Program-made: the position numbers and the translations under genes
Notes under the pieces: model-generated
What the model was told of the DNA's origin: nothing
Databases searched by the model: none
What the model saw: the letters and a program-made list of their open reading frames with translations, nothing else
Shown: positions 1-8,633 of the stretch, piece after piece
Numbering within the stretch: the first letter of the stretch is position 1
How the letters are laid out: every line of letters begins with the position of its first letter
Source: Planctomycetota bacterium
GTDB taxonomy: Bacteria; Planctomycetota; Phycisphaerae; Phycisphaerales; Phycisphaeraceae
Length of the DNA: 64,000 bases
Reading direction: 5' to 3'
NCBI GenBank assembly: GCA_026386955.1
Contig: JAPLMQ010000294.1
Coordinates: 1-64,000, forward strand

Positions 1-554
1 GTCACTCCGGATGGCAGCCCGCTGAGCAGGCCCTGCAGGTCGTTGATGTCCGGCTTGGGCCCCGCGCCCACCAGCACCGAGAGGATCATGTGGTTGTCGC
101 AGTCCACCAGCACCGAGAGCTTGGGGAAGCGCGTGTAGGAAGTGGTCTGGTACAGCGGGTTTTTGGCCTCTTTCTGCCCCCGCGCCCTGCGCCGCACGAA
201 GTAGGCGCTGCGGTGCCCGGCCTCGAGCCCGGTGGAGTCGGCGGCGGCGCGGCGGATGATCCTGCGCCTGCCCATCATCAGCTTGACCGTGGCCGTGAGG
301 AGCTTCTCGGTGACGCCGGCGCCGAAGAATCGCTGGGCCGCGCGGTGCAGGGTCGAGTGGTCGGGGACCTTCTCGATGCCGATCCACTCGCGGATGGCCG
401 GGAGGTCTTTGAGGTGCGCCTCGCATCCGCGGTAGTCGGCGCGGATCATGGCCATGTAGACCAGGCAAGCGAAGAGCTGGGGCTGGGTGTACTTCTTGGG
501 GCTGAAGCGGTGGGTGTGGTCCGCGAGGGATTCCCGGCCCACCGCCAAAGCCAC
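1..554 (-). CDS. DDE transposase (IS4/IS5 type), 3' end outside window
   Basis: The minus-strand frame is open from the window edge up to about 593. It encodes a transposase that cuts and joins insertion-sequence DNA. Visible are an N-terminal helical region with YTQPQLFACLVYM, a DHSTLHRAAQRFF stretch, then the first catalytic aspartate in AADSTGLE and a second block reading VDCDNHMILSVLVGAGPKPD, the usual spacing of the first two DDE acidic residues. The third acidic residue and C-terminus lie beyond position 1. A GTG at 554 sits 9 bases after AAGGAGG (570-564), so I prefer it; an in-frame ATG at 593 is the alternative. The terminal inverted repeat of the element could not be located. The family is clear, the exact IS group is not. 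Confidence 0.85.
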   Translation of the reverse strand, partial: MALAVGRESLADHTHRFSPKKYTQPQLFACLVYMAMIRADYRGCEAHLKDLPAIREWIGIEKVPDHSTLHRAAQRFFGAGVTEKLLTATVKLMMGRRRIIRRAAADSTGLEAGHRSAYFVRRRARGQKEAKNPLYQTTSYTRFPKLSVLVDCDNHMILSVLVGAGPKPDINDLQGLLSGLPSGV

Positions 555-680
555 CGCGATCACCCTCCTTGGCGATTGCGATGTGAGGCTCATCCTGCAT
601 GGTGTAATGCCAGACAGCCAGTGGCGCAACGCCTAACATGCGCCGAACGAGGAGGTTTGCGACGGAGCAGATTTATCCTC

Positions 681-1085
681 ATGGATGAGAACGATCCAGA
701 TGCACATGCTGATCCGTCGGTCATCCAATGCAGGAAAACGCTCCGGGAGCTGATCGCCCATTGGCCCAAGCGGGACCGCCCCGAGCCGGCGGATGTTCGC
801 GCCCGTCTGCGCCATCATCTCGCCAAATCCTTTGATGAGATCGATTTCCTCAATCCCATCGACGGCGTGGGTGAATGGGGAAACGCCGAGGCTGGTTCGG
901 ATGAGGTGACAATCCAGTTCGCGGACACGACGGGCTATCCACAGAGGGCGATCTTCATTCGTGGACCAGGCCAATGCTGGCTCCTGAAGTCCTTGGCCTT
1001 CCTATGCCCCGTCTGTTTCGGGACAGGCCGGAATGATGGGGAGGTCTGTTTCATGTGCAGCGGGGTGGGATGGGGAGCTTCGTGA
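681..1085 (+). CDS. Small hypothetical protein with C-terminal CxxCxGxG pair
   Basis: The product is 134 residues with no recognised family. The N-terminal ~100 residues are soluble and mixed-charge. The last ~30 contain two cysteine-pair motifs, CPVCFGTG and CFMCSGVG, about ten residues apart. This matches half of the zinc-binding CxxCxGxG array of DnaJ, so one zinc ion could be held. It lies just upstream of the start of the transposase and reads away from it, so it may be cargo or an ordinary chromosomal neighbour. The ATG at 681 has only a distant GGAG (664-667), so the start is uncertain. Function is unknown. Confidence 0.6.
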   Translation: MDENDPDAHADPSVIQCRKTLRELIAHWPKRDRPEPADVRARLRHHLAKSFDEIDFLNPIDGVGEWGNAEAGSDEVTIQFADTTGYPQRAIFIRGPGQCWLLKSLAFLCPVCFGTGRNDGEVCFMCSGVGWGAS

Positions 1086-1202
1086 CGATCGTTTCAACGT
1101 CCAGGCGCCGCCGCGACTGGGTATTCCATCCGACGCGCGAAGCCAAACTCTTCGTCCATCGCGACGCTTGAATTCCCCCGCCCCCGCGGTTCAGATGGCG
1201 GC

Positions 1203-2375
1203 ATGTCCTCTCTTCCCCCGGCCGAGCCGTCCACTTCGGCCCCCGGCGCTCCATCCCCCCGACCCGACCGGCCCCCCGGCCGCGGCCTGCCCCGGCCCGC
1301 CGAGGCGGGGCTCATCCTCGTCATCCTCCTCCTGGGCCTCTTCCTCTCCGCCTTCGCGCAGGACGTTCCCTTGCCCGACGGCGGCGCCGCCAACGGCTTC
1401 TTCCGCCTCGACAACCTCGCCGGCAGCGTGGCCGTCCCCATGTCGTGGATCGCCATCATGGCGGTGGGCGCCACCGTGGTCATCGTCGCGGGCGGCATCG
1501 ACATCTCCGTCGGCTCGATCTTCGCCCTCTCGGCCCTGGGCGTCGCCGGGGCGCTGCAGCACTTCCCCAGCAACGCCTCCGCCTGGGCCGTGATCCCGCT
1601 CGCGCTGGCGGTCGGCCCGGGCATCGGGCTCGCCTGCGGGTTGGTCAACGGCGCGCTGGTCGTCGGGCTGCGCATGCACCCCTTCATCGTCACCCTCGCC
1701 ACGCTCAGCATCTTCCGCGGTCTCGCCCTCGTGGCGGTGCCCACCAAGAGCCTCCCCACGGGCGGGCTCTCGCTCCCCACGGCCTTCACGCGCCACTTCA
1801 TGTCGTGGACCATCGTCCGCCACGAAGCCTCCGGCAGCGTCACGCTCATCCAGCCCGTGCCGATCCTCTTCATGCTCGGCGTCACCCTCGCGGGCTGGGT
1901 CTTCCTCAGCCACGCGGTAGGTGGGCGCGAGGTCTACGCCGTGGGCGGCAACGAGTAGGCGGCCCGGTTCAGCGGGCTACGCGTCGGGCGCATCAAGATG
2001 AAGGTCTACGCGCTCTCGGGCCTGGCGGCGGGCCTCGCGGGAATGGTCTCCGCGGGCTTCTTCGGGGCCGCGAACGCCGCCACGGGGCAGGGCTACGAGC
2101 TCTCGGTGATCGCCGCCGCCGTCGTGGGCGGGGCGAGCCTCACGGGCGGGCGCGGCAGCGCGCTCGGGGCCGTGCTCGGCGCGCTGGTCATCCAGCTCAT
2201 CGAGAACGGGATCTTCCTGCTCAAGCGCGTGGCGCTCGGTCCGGTCGTGCTTTCGCTTTCGCAGGAATACGGGAAGATCATCATCGGTGTGGCGATCCTC
2301 GTCGCCGTCAGCATCGACCGCTTCAGCGGCTACCTGCACGAACGCCGCCTCGCCCGCGCGGGCGGGAGGAAATGA
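1203..2375 (+). pseudogene. Sugar ABC transporter permease (RbsC family), split by in-frame TAG
   Basis: This is the membrane permease of a ribose/xylose-type ABC importer, about 390 residues if read through. The first part (1203-1958) has a proline-rich cytoplasmic N-terminus and hydrophobic segments ending in the conserved loop AVGGNE. The next codon is TAG (1956-1958). The same frame continues at once with AARFSGLRVGRIKMKVYALS, the expected continuation in RbsC proteins, to a stop at 2373-2375. Family members usually have Glu or Ala there, so GAG to TAG by one transversion is the simplest explanation. TAG serves as a normal stop in the window (for example 5171-5173 and 53239-53241), so recoding is unlikely. 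The second half could restart at ATG 1998. It is the first gene of an operon with the binding protein and ATPase. Real mutation versus sequence error cannot be decided here. Confidence 0.85.
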
Positions 2376-2452
2376 ACAAGGGCGAGGCCTTCGCCGCGAT
2401 CTCAGAGCAACGCACGCAAACTCTTCCACACGTCCACCACGGGAGTCCACCC

Positions 2453-3610
2453 ATGAAGCGTTCCAACCTCTTCGCAACCGCCTTCCTCGGCGCGGGCCTG
2501 CTCTTCCTTGCCGGCTGCGGCTCGGGCTCCGAGGCCCCAACCGCGCCGACGAGCGCCGCGCCCACGCGGACCGGCACATCCTCCGACGCCAAGCCGGCGC
2601 CTCCCAACGCCGGCGCGCCGACGCCCGGCGTGGGGAAAGCCGGGGGCAAGAAGATCGTCATCGGCCTCGTGGCCAAGTCGCAGTCCAACGCCGTCTTCCA
2701 GGCCGCCTACGCCGGCGCGAAGGACGCCGCGAAGAAGCTCGGCCCGAAGTACAACGCCCAGGTCGTCATCGACTGGCAGACGCCCGCCGACGAGGACGCC
2801 CAGAAGCAGGCGGCCGCGATCGACCAGCTCGCCAGCTCCGGGGCCGCGGGCATCGCCGTCTCCTGCACCGACGCGGCGACCGTCACGCCCGCCATCGAGC
2901 GGGCCGTGCAGCGCGGCAGCGTCGTGGTCTGCTTCGACTCCGACGCCCTGCCCAAGTCCGGGCGCATGTGCTACTACGGCACGGAGGACGCCACCTGCGG
3001 GCAGCGCGTCATGGAGGAGCTCGCGAAGGTCATGGGCGAGAAGGGGGAGATCGCGATCCTCGCCGGCAACGAGACCGCGCCGAACCTGCAGCGGCGTCGC
3101 GACGGCGTCCTCGCCGAGCTCAAGAAGCACCCGAACATGAAGCTCGTCGACGACGGCGTGGTCTACCACCGCGAGACGCCCGAGGACGCCGCCGTCGCGG
3201 TCAACACCTTCCAGAGCGCCCACCCGAACATCGGCGGCTGGGCGATGATCGGCGGCTGGCCGCTCTTCACCAAGGACGCGCTGCGGTGGGAGCCGGGCGC
3301 GGTCAAGGTCGTCTCCGTCGACGCGTTGCCCGCGCAGCTCGGCTACCTCACCAGCGGCCACGTGCAGGCGCTCTACGGGCAGGATTGCTACGGCTGGGGC
3401 TACAAGTCGGTCGAGCTGCTGCTGGAGAAGATCGTCGAGGGGCGCTCGCCCCCGGCCGACCGCGTGATCGACCCGTTGACCCGCGTGAGCAAGGAGAACG
3501 CCGAGGAGTTCGCCGGGCGCTGGGACGTCTGGCTGGGCAAGGGCGACGCGGCGGCTCCGGCCACCGAGCCCGCGGCCACGACCGCGCCCGCAGCGACGCC
3601 CGCGCCGTGA
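2453..3610 (+). CDS. Sugar-binding lipoprotein of ABC importer (periplasmic binding protein type 1)
   Basis: The product is 385 residues and is the substrate-capturing subunit of the adjacent importer. The N-terminus has a positively charged start, a hydrophobic stretch and lipobox FLAGC with Cys22, so it is probably a lipid-anchored protein. A Pro/Ala/Thr-rich linker (about 24-65) leads to the RbsB-like fold: KKIVIGLVAKSQSNAVFQAA, DQLASSGAAGIAVSCTDAAT, and a hinge-side segment around VVSVDALPAQLGYL. The C-terminus ends in an Ala/Pro/Thr-rich tail. The ATG at 2453 follows GGGAG at 2441-2445. It lies 77 bases after the permease and 18 before the ATPase. The sugar cannot be read from sequence; the family takes ribose, xylose and related pentoses or hexoses. 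Confidence 0.88.
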   Translation: MKRSNLFATAFLGAGLLFLAGCGSGSEAPTAPTSAAPTRTGTSSDAKPAPPNAGAPTPGVGKAGGKKIVIGLVAKSQSNAVFQAAYAGAKDAAKKLGPKYNAQVVIDWQTPADEDAQKQAAAIDQLASSGAAGIAVSCTDAATVTPAIERAVQRGSVVVCFDSDALPKSGRMCYYGTEDATCGQRVMEELAKVMGEKGEIAILAGNETAPNLQRRRDGVLAELKKHPNMKLVDDGVVYHRETPEDAAVAVNTFQSAHPNIGGWAMIGGWPLFTKDALRWEPGAVKVVSVDALPAQLGYLTSGHVQALYGQDCYGWGYKSVELLLEKIVEGRSPPADRVIDPLTRVSKENAEEFAGRWDVWLGKGDAAAPATEPAATTAPAATPAP

Positions 3611-3628
3611 CTTGGTCGTGAGCACGCC

Positions 3629-5173
3629 ATGGCCACGCCGGAATCCAACCCGCCGCTGATCGAATTCGACGCGGTCACCAAGACCTTCTCGGGCGTCACC
3701 GCGCTGCATGAGGTCAGCCTGCCCATCCGCCGCGGCGAATGCCACGCTCTCATGGGCGAGAACGGCGCGGGCAAGTCGACGCTCGGGAAGATCCTTGCGG
3801 GGATCCACGGCCCCGACGGGGGATCAATCCGCCTCGACGGGCGCGCAGTCCGGTTCAACTCCCCGCGCGACGCCCGCCTCGCCGGCGTGGGCATGGTCCA
3901 CCAAGAGCTCGCCTTCTGCCCCGACCTGAGCGTGGCCGAAAACCTCGCGCTGGGGCGATACCCCCGCCGCGCGGGCCTGTTGGTCGACCGCCGCGCGATG
4001 GAGGCGCAGGCCCGCACGATGCTCGACCAGGTCGGGGCCGACATCGACGTCCGCTCCCCGATGCGCCGGCTCTCCACCGCGCAGGAGCAGCTCGTGCAGA
4101 TCGCCTCCGCCGTCGGCGCGGGGGCGCGGGTCATCGTCTTCGACGAACCCACCAGTTCGTTGGCCGAGCCCGACGCTCAGCGGCTTTTCGAATTGCTCGG
4201 CCGGCTGCGGGCTCGCGGAGTCACGCTCATCTACGTCTCGCACCGCATGCCCGAGGTGCTCGCCCTCTGCGACCGCATGACCGTCCTGCGCGACGGCCGG
4301 CTGGTCGGGACGCTCGACCGCGCCGAGGCCACCTCCGACCGGCTTGTCGAGATGATGATCGGGCGGGCTCTTCCGGCGAACGACGCGACGACGCGCCGCG
4401 CGGCCGCTGCACAATCGTCGACGGCCAGCCCGCCTGTCCTGCGTGTCCGCGGGCTCGCCTCCGCCCCGCGCTTCGCCGACGTTTCCTTCGATCTCCGCGC
4501 AGGCGAGATCCTCGGCCTCGCCGGCCTCGTCGGCTCAGGCCGCAGCGAGATCGCCCGCACGATCTTCGGGCTCGACCCGCGCACCGCCGGTGAGGTCGAG
4601 GTCGACGGCAAGCCGCTCGCCCCCGGCTCCGTCGATGCGGCCATGGCGGCGGGCATCGGCCTCGCGCCCGAGGACCGCAAACGCCAGGGGCTTGTGCTGA
4701 ACATGAGCGGGCTGGGCAACTTCTCGCTGGCGATGCTGGGCCGGCTCCGCCGCCGCACGGGCCTACTCGATCATGCCGCGGAAAAGCGCCTCGCCCGCGA
4801 CCACTTCGCCCGGCTCGACGTCCGCACACCCAGCCTGCTCACCCCCGTCGCGACGCTCAGCGGCGGGAACCAGCAGAAGATCGTCCTCGCCCGCTGGCTG
4901 GCCCGCGACTGCCGCGTGCTGATCGTGGATGAGCCGACCCGCGGCGTGGACGTCGGCGCGAAGCTCGCGATCCACGAGTTGCTGCGCAAGCTCGCGGCCA
5001 GCGGAGCCGCGGTGCTGCTGATCTCGTCGGAGTTGCCGGAGCTGCTCGCGCTGGCCGACCGCGTGCTCGTCATGCGCGAGGGGCGCACGGCTGGCGAATT
5101 GTTGCGCGCGGAGGCGACACAGGACCGCGTGCTGCGGCTGATGGCGGGGGTTGAAGCGGGGACCAGCGCATAG
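3629..5173 (+). CDS. Sugar ABC importer ATPase with two nucleotide-binding domains (RbsA/XylG family)
   Basis: The 514-residue product powers the importer encoded just upstream. Domain 1 has Walker A GENGAGKS (43-50), Q-loop HQE (91-93), a degenerate signature LSTAQEQ (from 148) and Walker B VIVFDEP (168-174). Domain 2 has the altered P-loop GLVGSGRSE typical of the RbsA second half, then LSGGNQQK and LIVDEPTRGVDVG. Length and two-domain layout match the family's usual ~500 residues. It ends the operon with TAG at 5171-5173, only 8 bases from the 3' end of murJ on the other strand. The binding protein and ATPase are intact while the permease is not, so the importer may be non-functional unless the stop is an artefact. 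Confidence 0.93.
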   Translation: MATPESNPPLIEFDAVTKTFSGVTALHEVSLPIRRGECHALMGENGAGKSTLGKILAGIHGPDGGSIRLDGRAVRFNSPRDARLAGVGMVHQELAFCPDLSVAENLALGRYPRRAGLLVDRRAMEAQARTMLDQVGADIDVRSPMRRLSTAQEQLVQIASAVGAGARVIVFDEPTSSLAEPDAQRLFELLGRLRARGVTLIYVSHRMPEVLALCDRMTVLRDGRLVGTLDRAEATSDRLVEMMIGRALPANDATTRRAAAAQSSTASPPVLRVRGLASAPRFADVSFDLRAGEILGLAGLVGSGRSEIARTIFGLDPRTAGEVEVDGKPLAPGSVDAAMAAGIGLAPEDRKRQGLVLNMSGLGNFSLAMLGRLRRRTGLLDHAAEKRLARDHFARLDVRTPSLLTPVATLSGGNQQKIVLARWLARDCRVLIVDEPTRGVDVGAKLAIHELLRKLAASGAAVLLISSELPELLALADRVLVMREGRTAGELLRAEATQDRVLRLMAGVEAGTSA

Positions 5174-5181
5174 AGCGACAT

Positions 5182-7431
5182 TCACGGCGCGGTTGAACTG
5201 CTCCGCCTTCTCCTGCGTCTCAGCGACGCCAGCTCCTCCGCGTGCAGGAGGTACGCCCCGCCGAGATAGACCAGCCCGCCCAAGGCGACCATGGCCGCGA
5301 GCAGCGCGGCGCAGCGCCAGCGGGGGATGTGCGCGGCGTCGACCATCAGCACGCAGGGCAGGAGCGCCAGCGCCATCGCCGCGCTGAGCAGGGCCGACCT
5401 GCCCCAGCCGGCCAGCACCGAGCGGTCGACGGGGTTGCCCATGTAGTGGCGCAGCGCGAGCAGGAGGATGACGCACTGGATCGCGGCGCAGACTGCGGTC
5501 GACCACGCGAGCCCGGCCGCGCCCAGCGGCCAGACGAGGATGAGGTTGAGCGTGAGGTTGAGCAGGACCATGAAGACGCTGACGACCAGCGGGGTCGTGG
5601 AATCCTTCAAGGCGTAGAACGCGCGGGTGATGACGTGGGTCATCGAATAGGCCCAGATCGCCGGGGCGAAGCCGGTGAGGATGGCCGCGACGCGCGTGGA
5701 GTCATCGAGCGTGAAGCGAGAGTGTTCGTAGAGGACGCGCGTGAGTGGGAGGCGGACGAGGATGAGCCCGACGCTCGCGGGCAGGCCGATGAAGACGGTG
5801 AGGCGCAGGCCCTGCTGGAGCGTCTGGCGGAATTCCAGTCGCCCGGCCTCGCCGCGCACGGCGGCCGCGTGGGCCAGCGCGGGGAAGATCGCGGTGGCGA
5901 TGGCGAGCCCGAAGACGCCCAGCGGGAATTGGTAGAGGAGCTGCGCGTTGGTCAGCGCGGTCATCCCGCCGCTGTCGACGGGATAGGCGGCCGTCCACCC
6001 GAGGATGTGGAGCGACTCCTCGCCCCCGGCCTTGGGTGAGAGGGCGAAGGCGATGAGGCTGTCGAGGAAGGTGTTGACTTGGAAGACCGCCAGCGCGAGC
6101 AGCATCGGGAAGAAGGTCTTGAGCATCGTCGTCACGGCGGGGCGGATGCCCTCGAAGCTCGACGTGAAGCGGAAGTATTGGAGCAGTGCCCCGCCCTGCG
6201 TGAAGAGCTGCACGACGCCGGCGACGACGACGCTGACGCCGACGATGTAGGCCGCGCTGCGCAGCGAGTCGTCGTCAGAGCGCCCGAGGCGAAGGGCCAA
6301 CCAGGTGCCGACGACCATGACGACGTTCAGGAGGATCGGCATCCCCGCGGAAGGGGCGAAGCGGCCGTGGACCTGCAGCATGCTGCCGAAGAGGGCGACG
6401 AGGCAGACGGCGGGCATGTAGGGCAGCATGACCATGATGAGGCGGATCGCCAGCGCGGTGTCGGGCGTCCACGCGTGGCCGTGGAGCAGGGCGAGGAGGA
6501 CGAGCTCCGCGACGACGGTGAGCAGGCCCAGGGCGATGGCGGTGGAGGCGAGGCAGAAGGAGGCGAAGCGGCGGGCGAGGGCGGGGTCTTGCGTTAGGAG
6601 GTCGGTGTAGACGGGGATGAACGCGGCGGTGAGCGCGCCCTCGCCGAAGAGCCGGCGGAAGAGGTTGGGGGCCTGGAAGCCCATCTTGAAGGCGTCGGAG
6701 ATGCCGCCCAGGCCGAAGGCGCCGGCGAGGTAGGAGTCGCGGGCGAGGCCGGTGATGCGGGAGAGGAAGGTCAGCCCGCTGACGGTCATGGCGTTGCCGA
6801 GGAAGCTGCGCGCGGCGGGTTTTGTGGAGGCAGGCTTCGCCGAGGCGAGCTTGTCGGGGGCGGACCGCGCCGTCGCGGCGTCGGACTCGGCGGCGGGCTC
6901 CACATCGGCGCCGGAGGCGTTGGGATCGCTCACGCCCGGGGCGGCTCCGGCGTCGGCGGCCTGCGGGTCGGCATCGAGCGGGCGGCTGTCGGCGCGAAGG
7001 ATGACGCGGAGTGAAGCGATGTAGGCCCCGGCGATGAGCGACGCCGCGAGAAGGCCCAGCACGTGGGCTAGCCAACCCGTGACATTGGCTCCCGCCGAGG
7101 AGGAGAAGAGCGGGCGGGCCATGCCTGCGGCGAGGCCTGCGAGCGCGAGCGCCGCAGCGCCCAGGCCCAGCCCGAGGCCCGCGCGGGCGTTCCCCAATGG
7201 ACGGGCAAGCGGAAGCAACGAGGCCGCGGCGAAGGCGAGCGCGAAGTGGACCAACCAGCCGAGTTGGGGCGGAACGTTCCCGGCCCCCGCGCCGGGCAGA
7301 GGCAGCTCAAGCTCGCGCCCGGGGAAGGGGATCGCCAGCAGGACGAGGGCCGCGGCGCCCAGCAGGGCCAGCGCGGCGCGTCCGGCGGGGCGAGGGGCGG
7401 ACGCGGGATTGTCGAGGGGGGCGACGCTCAT
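5182..7431 (-). CDS. murJ: Lipid II flippase MurJ (MviN) with N-terminal membrane extension
   Basis: MurJ moves lipid II, the peptidoglycan building block, across the inner membrane. The core begins near residue 209 with SFLGNAMTVSGLTFLSRITG and continues as a MATE-like polytopic domain including GLARDSYLAGAFG and LFRRLFGEGALTAAFIPV, a hallmark stretch of MviN proteins. Ahead of the core are about 200 extra residues: four predicted membrane segments (starting at AALALLGAAALVLLAIPF) and an Ala/Asp/Pro-rich linker, absent from standard ~510-residue MurJ. The C-terminus is Arg/Ser-rich. I use ATG 7431 (749 residues); ATG 7479 would add 16. Neither has a good ribosome site. It follows parA on the same strand after 78 bases or less, so they may be co-transcribed. 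Confidence 0.9.
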   Translation of the reverse strand: MSVAPLDNPASAPRPAGRAALALLGAAALVLLAIPFPGRELELPLPGAGAGNVPPQLGWLVHFALAFAAASLLPLARPLGNARAGLGLGLGAAALALAGLAAGMARPLFSSSAGANVTGWLAHVLGLLAASLIAGAYIASLRVILRADSRPLDADPQAADAGAAPGVSDPNASGADVEPAAESDAATARSAPDKLASAKPASTKPAARSFLGNAMTVSGLTFLSRITGLARDSYLAGAFGLGGISDAFKMGFQAPNLFRRLFGEGALTAAFIPVYTDLLTQDPALARRFASFCLASTAIALGLLTVVAELVLLALLHGHAWTPDTALAIRLIMVMLPYMPAVCLVALFGSMLQVHGRFAPSAGMPILLNVVMVVGTWLALRLGRSDDDSLRSAAYIVGVSVVVAGVVQLFTQGGALLQYFRFTSSFEGIRPAVTTMLKTFFPMLLALAVFQVNTFLDSLIAFALSPKAGGEESLHILGWTAAYPVDSGGMTALTNAQLLYQFPLGVFGLAIATAIFPALAHAAAVRGEAGRLEFRQTLQQGLRLTVFIGLPASVGLILVRLPLTRVLYEHSRFTLDDSTRVAAILTGFAPAIWAYSMTHVITRAFYALKDSTTPLVVSVFMVLLNLTLNLILVWPLGAAGLAWSTAVCAAIQCVILLLALRHYMGNPVDRSVLAGWGRSALLSAAMALALLPCVLMVDAAHIPRWRCAALLAAMVALGGLVYLGGAYLLHAEELASLRRRRRRSSSTAP

Positions 7432-7509
7432 GGTGGGATCGCGCGGCGAGAAGGCTGCGATCCCCGCTGCGATCTCCATAGATCGGCCAATCGTCCGGCC
7501 GCCCGCGAA

Positions 7510-8439
7510 TTACATGTTCAGCACCGATTTCGCGAGCTGGCGGTAGTCGGCCGCGCCGGGGCATTGCGGGGCGTATTCCACGATCGTCTTGCCGAAGCTG
7601 GGGCACTCAGCCAGCTTGATGTTCCGGCGGATCGGCGGCTGGATGATCCTGGCCGCCCGCCAAGGCACATCCATGTCGCGCCCCGCGTCGAGGAACGAGT
7701 TGAGGTCGGCCAGCACCTCGTTGGCCAGCAGCGTCTGCCCCTCGTACATGCAGAGGATGATGCCGCTGACCAGCAGGTCGGGGTTGACCGCCTGCTTCAC
7801 GAGGTTGACAGTCTCCAGCAGCTTCGAGAGTCCCTGCAGGGCGAGGAAGTGGGCCTGCATCGGCACGAAGACCTCGCGGGCCAGGGCGAGGGCGTTGAGC
7901 GTGAGCAGGCCCAGGCTCGGCGGGCAGTCGATCAGGACGAAGTCGAGCTTTTCGAGCGTCGGGGGCGAGCCGTCGGTGGCCGCCGAGGGGATGCCGTTTT
8001 CGAGGATCTGCCGGAGCTTGTCGCGCAGGACGCGCTGGGCCTGCCCGCTCGCCGCCTGGGCGGCCAGCTCCGACTCCACGCCCGCGAGATTGACCTCCGC
8101 GGGGAGGACCCACGTGCGGGCGGTGACGTTGCGGATGACCTCGAGCGCGCCCTGCTGCGGGTCGGTCAGGAGGTGGTAGGCGGAGCGCTCGAGCGAGTCG
8201 GGGTCGACGCCGACGTGCAGGCTCAGGTGCGCCTGCGGGTCGAGGTCGATGAAGAGGACGCGTTTGCCGGCCTCGGCCAGGGCGGCGCCGAGGTTGACGG
8301 TCGTGGTGGTCTTCCCCACGCCGCCTTTCTGGTTCATCATCGCGACGATGCGCGGGCCGGGGGCGCGGACGGTGGCCTGCGCGGAGGCCGCGGGCACGGG
8401 AGCGGGAGACGCGTTGGCAGCGGGGTCGGATGAAGACAC
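7510..8439 (-). CDS. ParA/Soj family ATPase
   Basis: A 309-residue cytoplasmic ATPase of the ParA/MinD superfamily, usually acting in chromosome segregation or positioning of cell components. The first ~30 residues are an Ala/Pro/Ser-rich extension. Then come deviant Walker A KGGVGKTTTT (38-47), DLDPQAH (65-71) and LIDCPPSLG (Walker B). The start is GTG at 8439, supported by GGAGG 8 bases upstream. No parB-like gene or obvious partition-site cluster is visible nearby, so it may be an orphan or a polar-localisation ParA. It precedes murJ in the same orientation. The upstream intergenic region (8440-8633) is divergent to the CocE-like gene and should hold both promoters. Confidence 0.9.
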   Translation of the reverse strand: MSSSDPAANASPAPVPAASAQATVRAPGPRIVAMMNQKGGVGKTTTTVNLGAALAEAGKRVLFIDLDPQAHLSLHVGVDPDSLERSAYHLLTDPQQGALEVIRNVTARTWVLPAEVNLAGVESELAAQAASGQAQRVLRDKLRQILENGIPSAATDGSPPTLEKLDFVLIDCPPSLGLLTLNALALAREVFVPMQAHFLALQGLSKLLETVNLVKQAVNPDLLVSGIILCMYEGQTLLANEVLADLNSFLDAGRDMDVPWRAARIIQPPIRRNIKLAECPSFGKTIVEYAPQCPGAADYRQLAKSVLNM

Positions 8440-8633
8440 GGGCGACGCCTCCGTGCGCCGGGGAGACCGGGAAATCGAGGTAGCGGTGGGGCGGGACGAG
8501 CGACGAAGGGGCAGTATAGCACCGGCGCGCGGGGCGTTGTCCCTCGGTCTTCACCCGCCCGATTTCGCTTCCCCCGCGGTACATTGATGGCCCGATCCGA
8601 CCCACCCTTCCGCATCTCTCCGGAGACCGCTCC

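Noticed and set aside
90-680. Plus-strand open frame leading into the 681-1085 protein
   Set aside because: This stretch reads backwards through the transposase, whose minus-strand translation is clearly real (VDCDNHMILS, YTQPQLFACL). Only the part from 681 is supported.
1956-1958. TAG read as an amino acid (pyrrolysine or other recoding)
   Set aside because: TAG ends other genes in the window at natural positions (5171-5173, 53239-53241), and no recoding signal is visible.
2402-3808. Minus-strand 468-residue open frame
   Set aside because: It runs antisense to the lipoprotein and ATPase. Its translation is Arg/Gly/Val-rich, without domains, a common shadow in GC-rich DNA.
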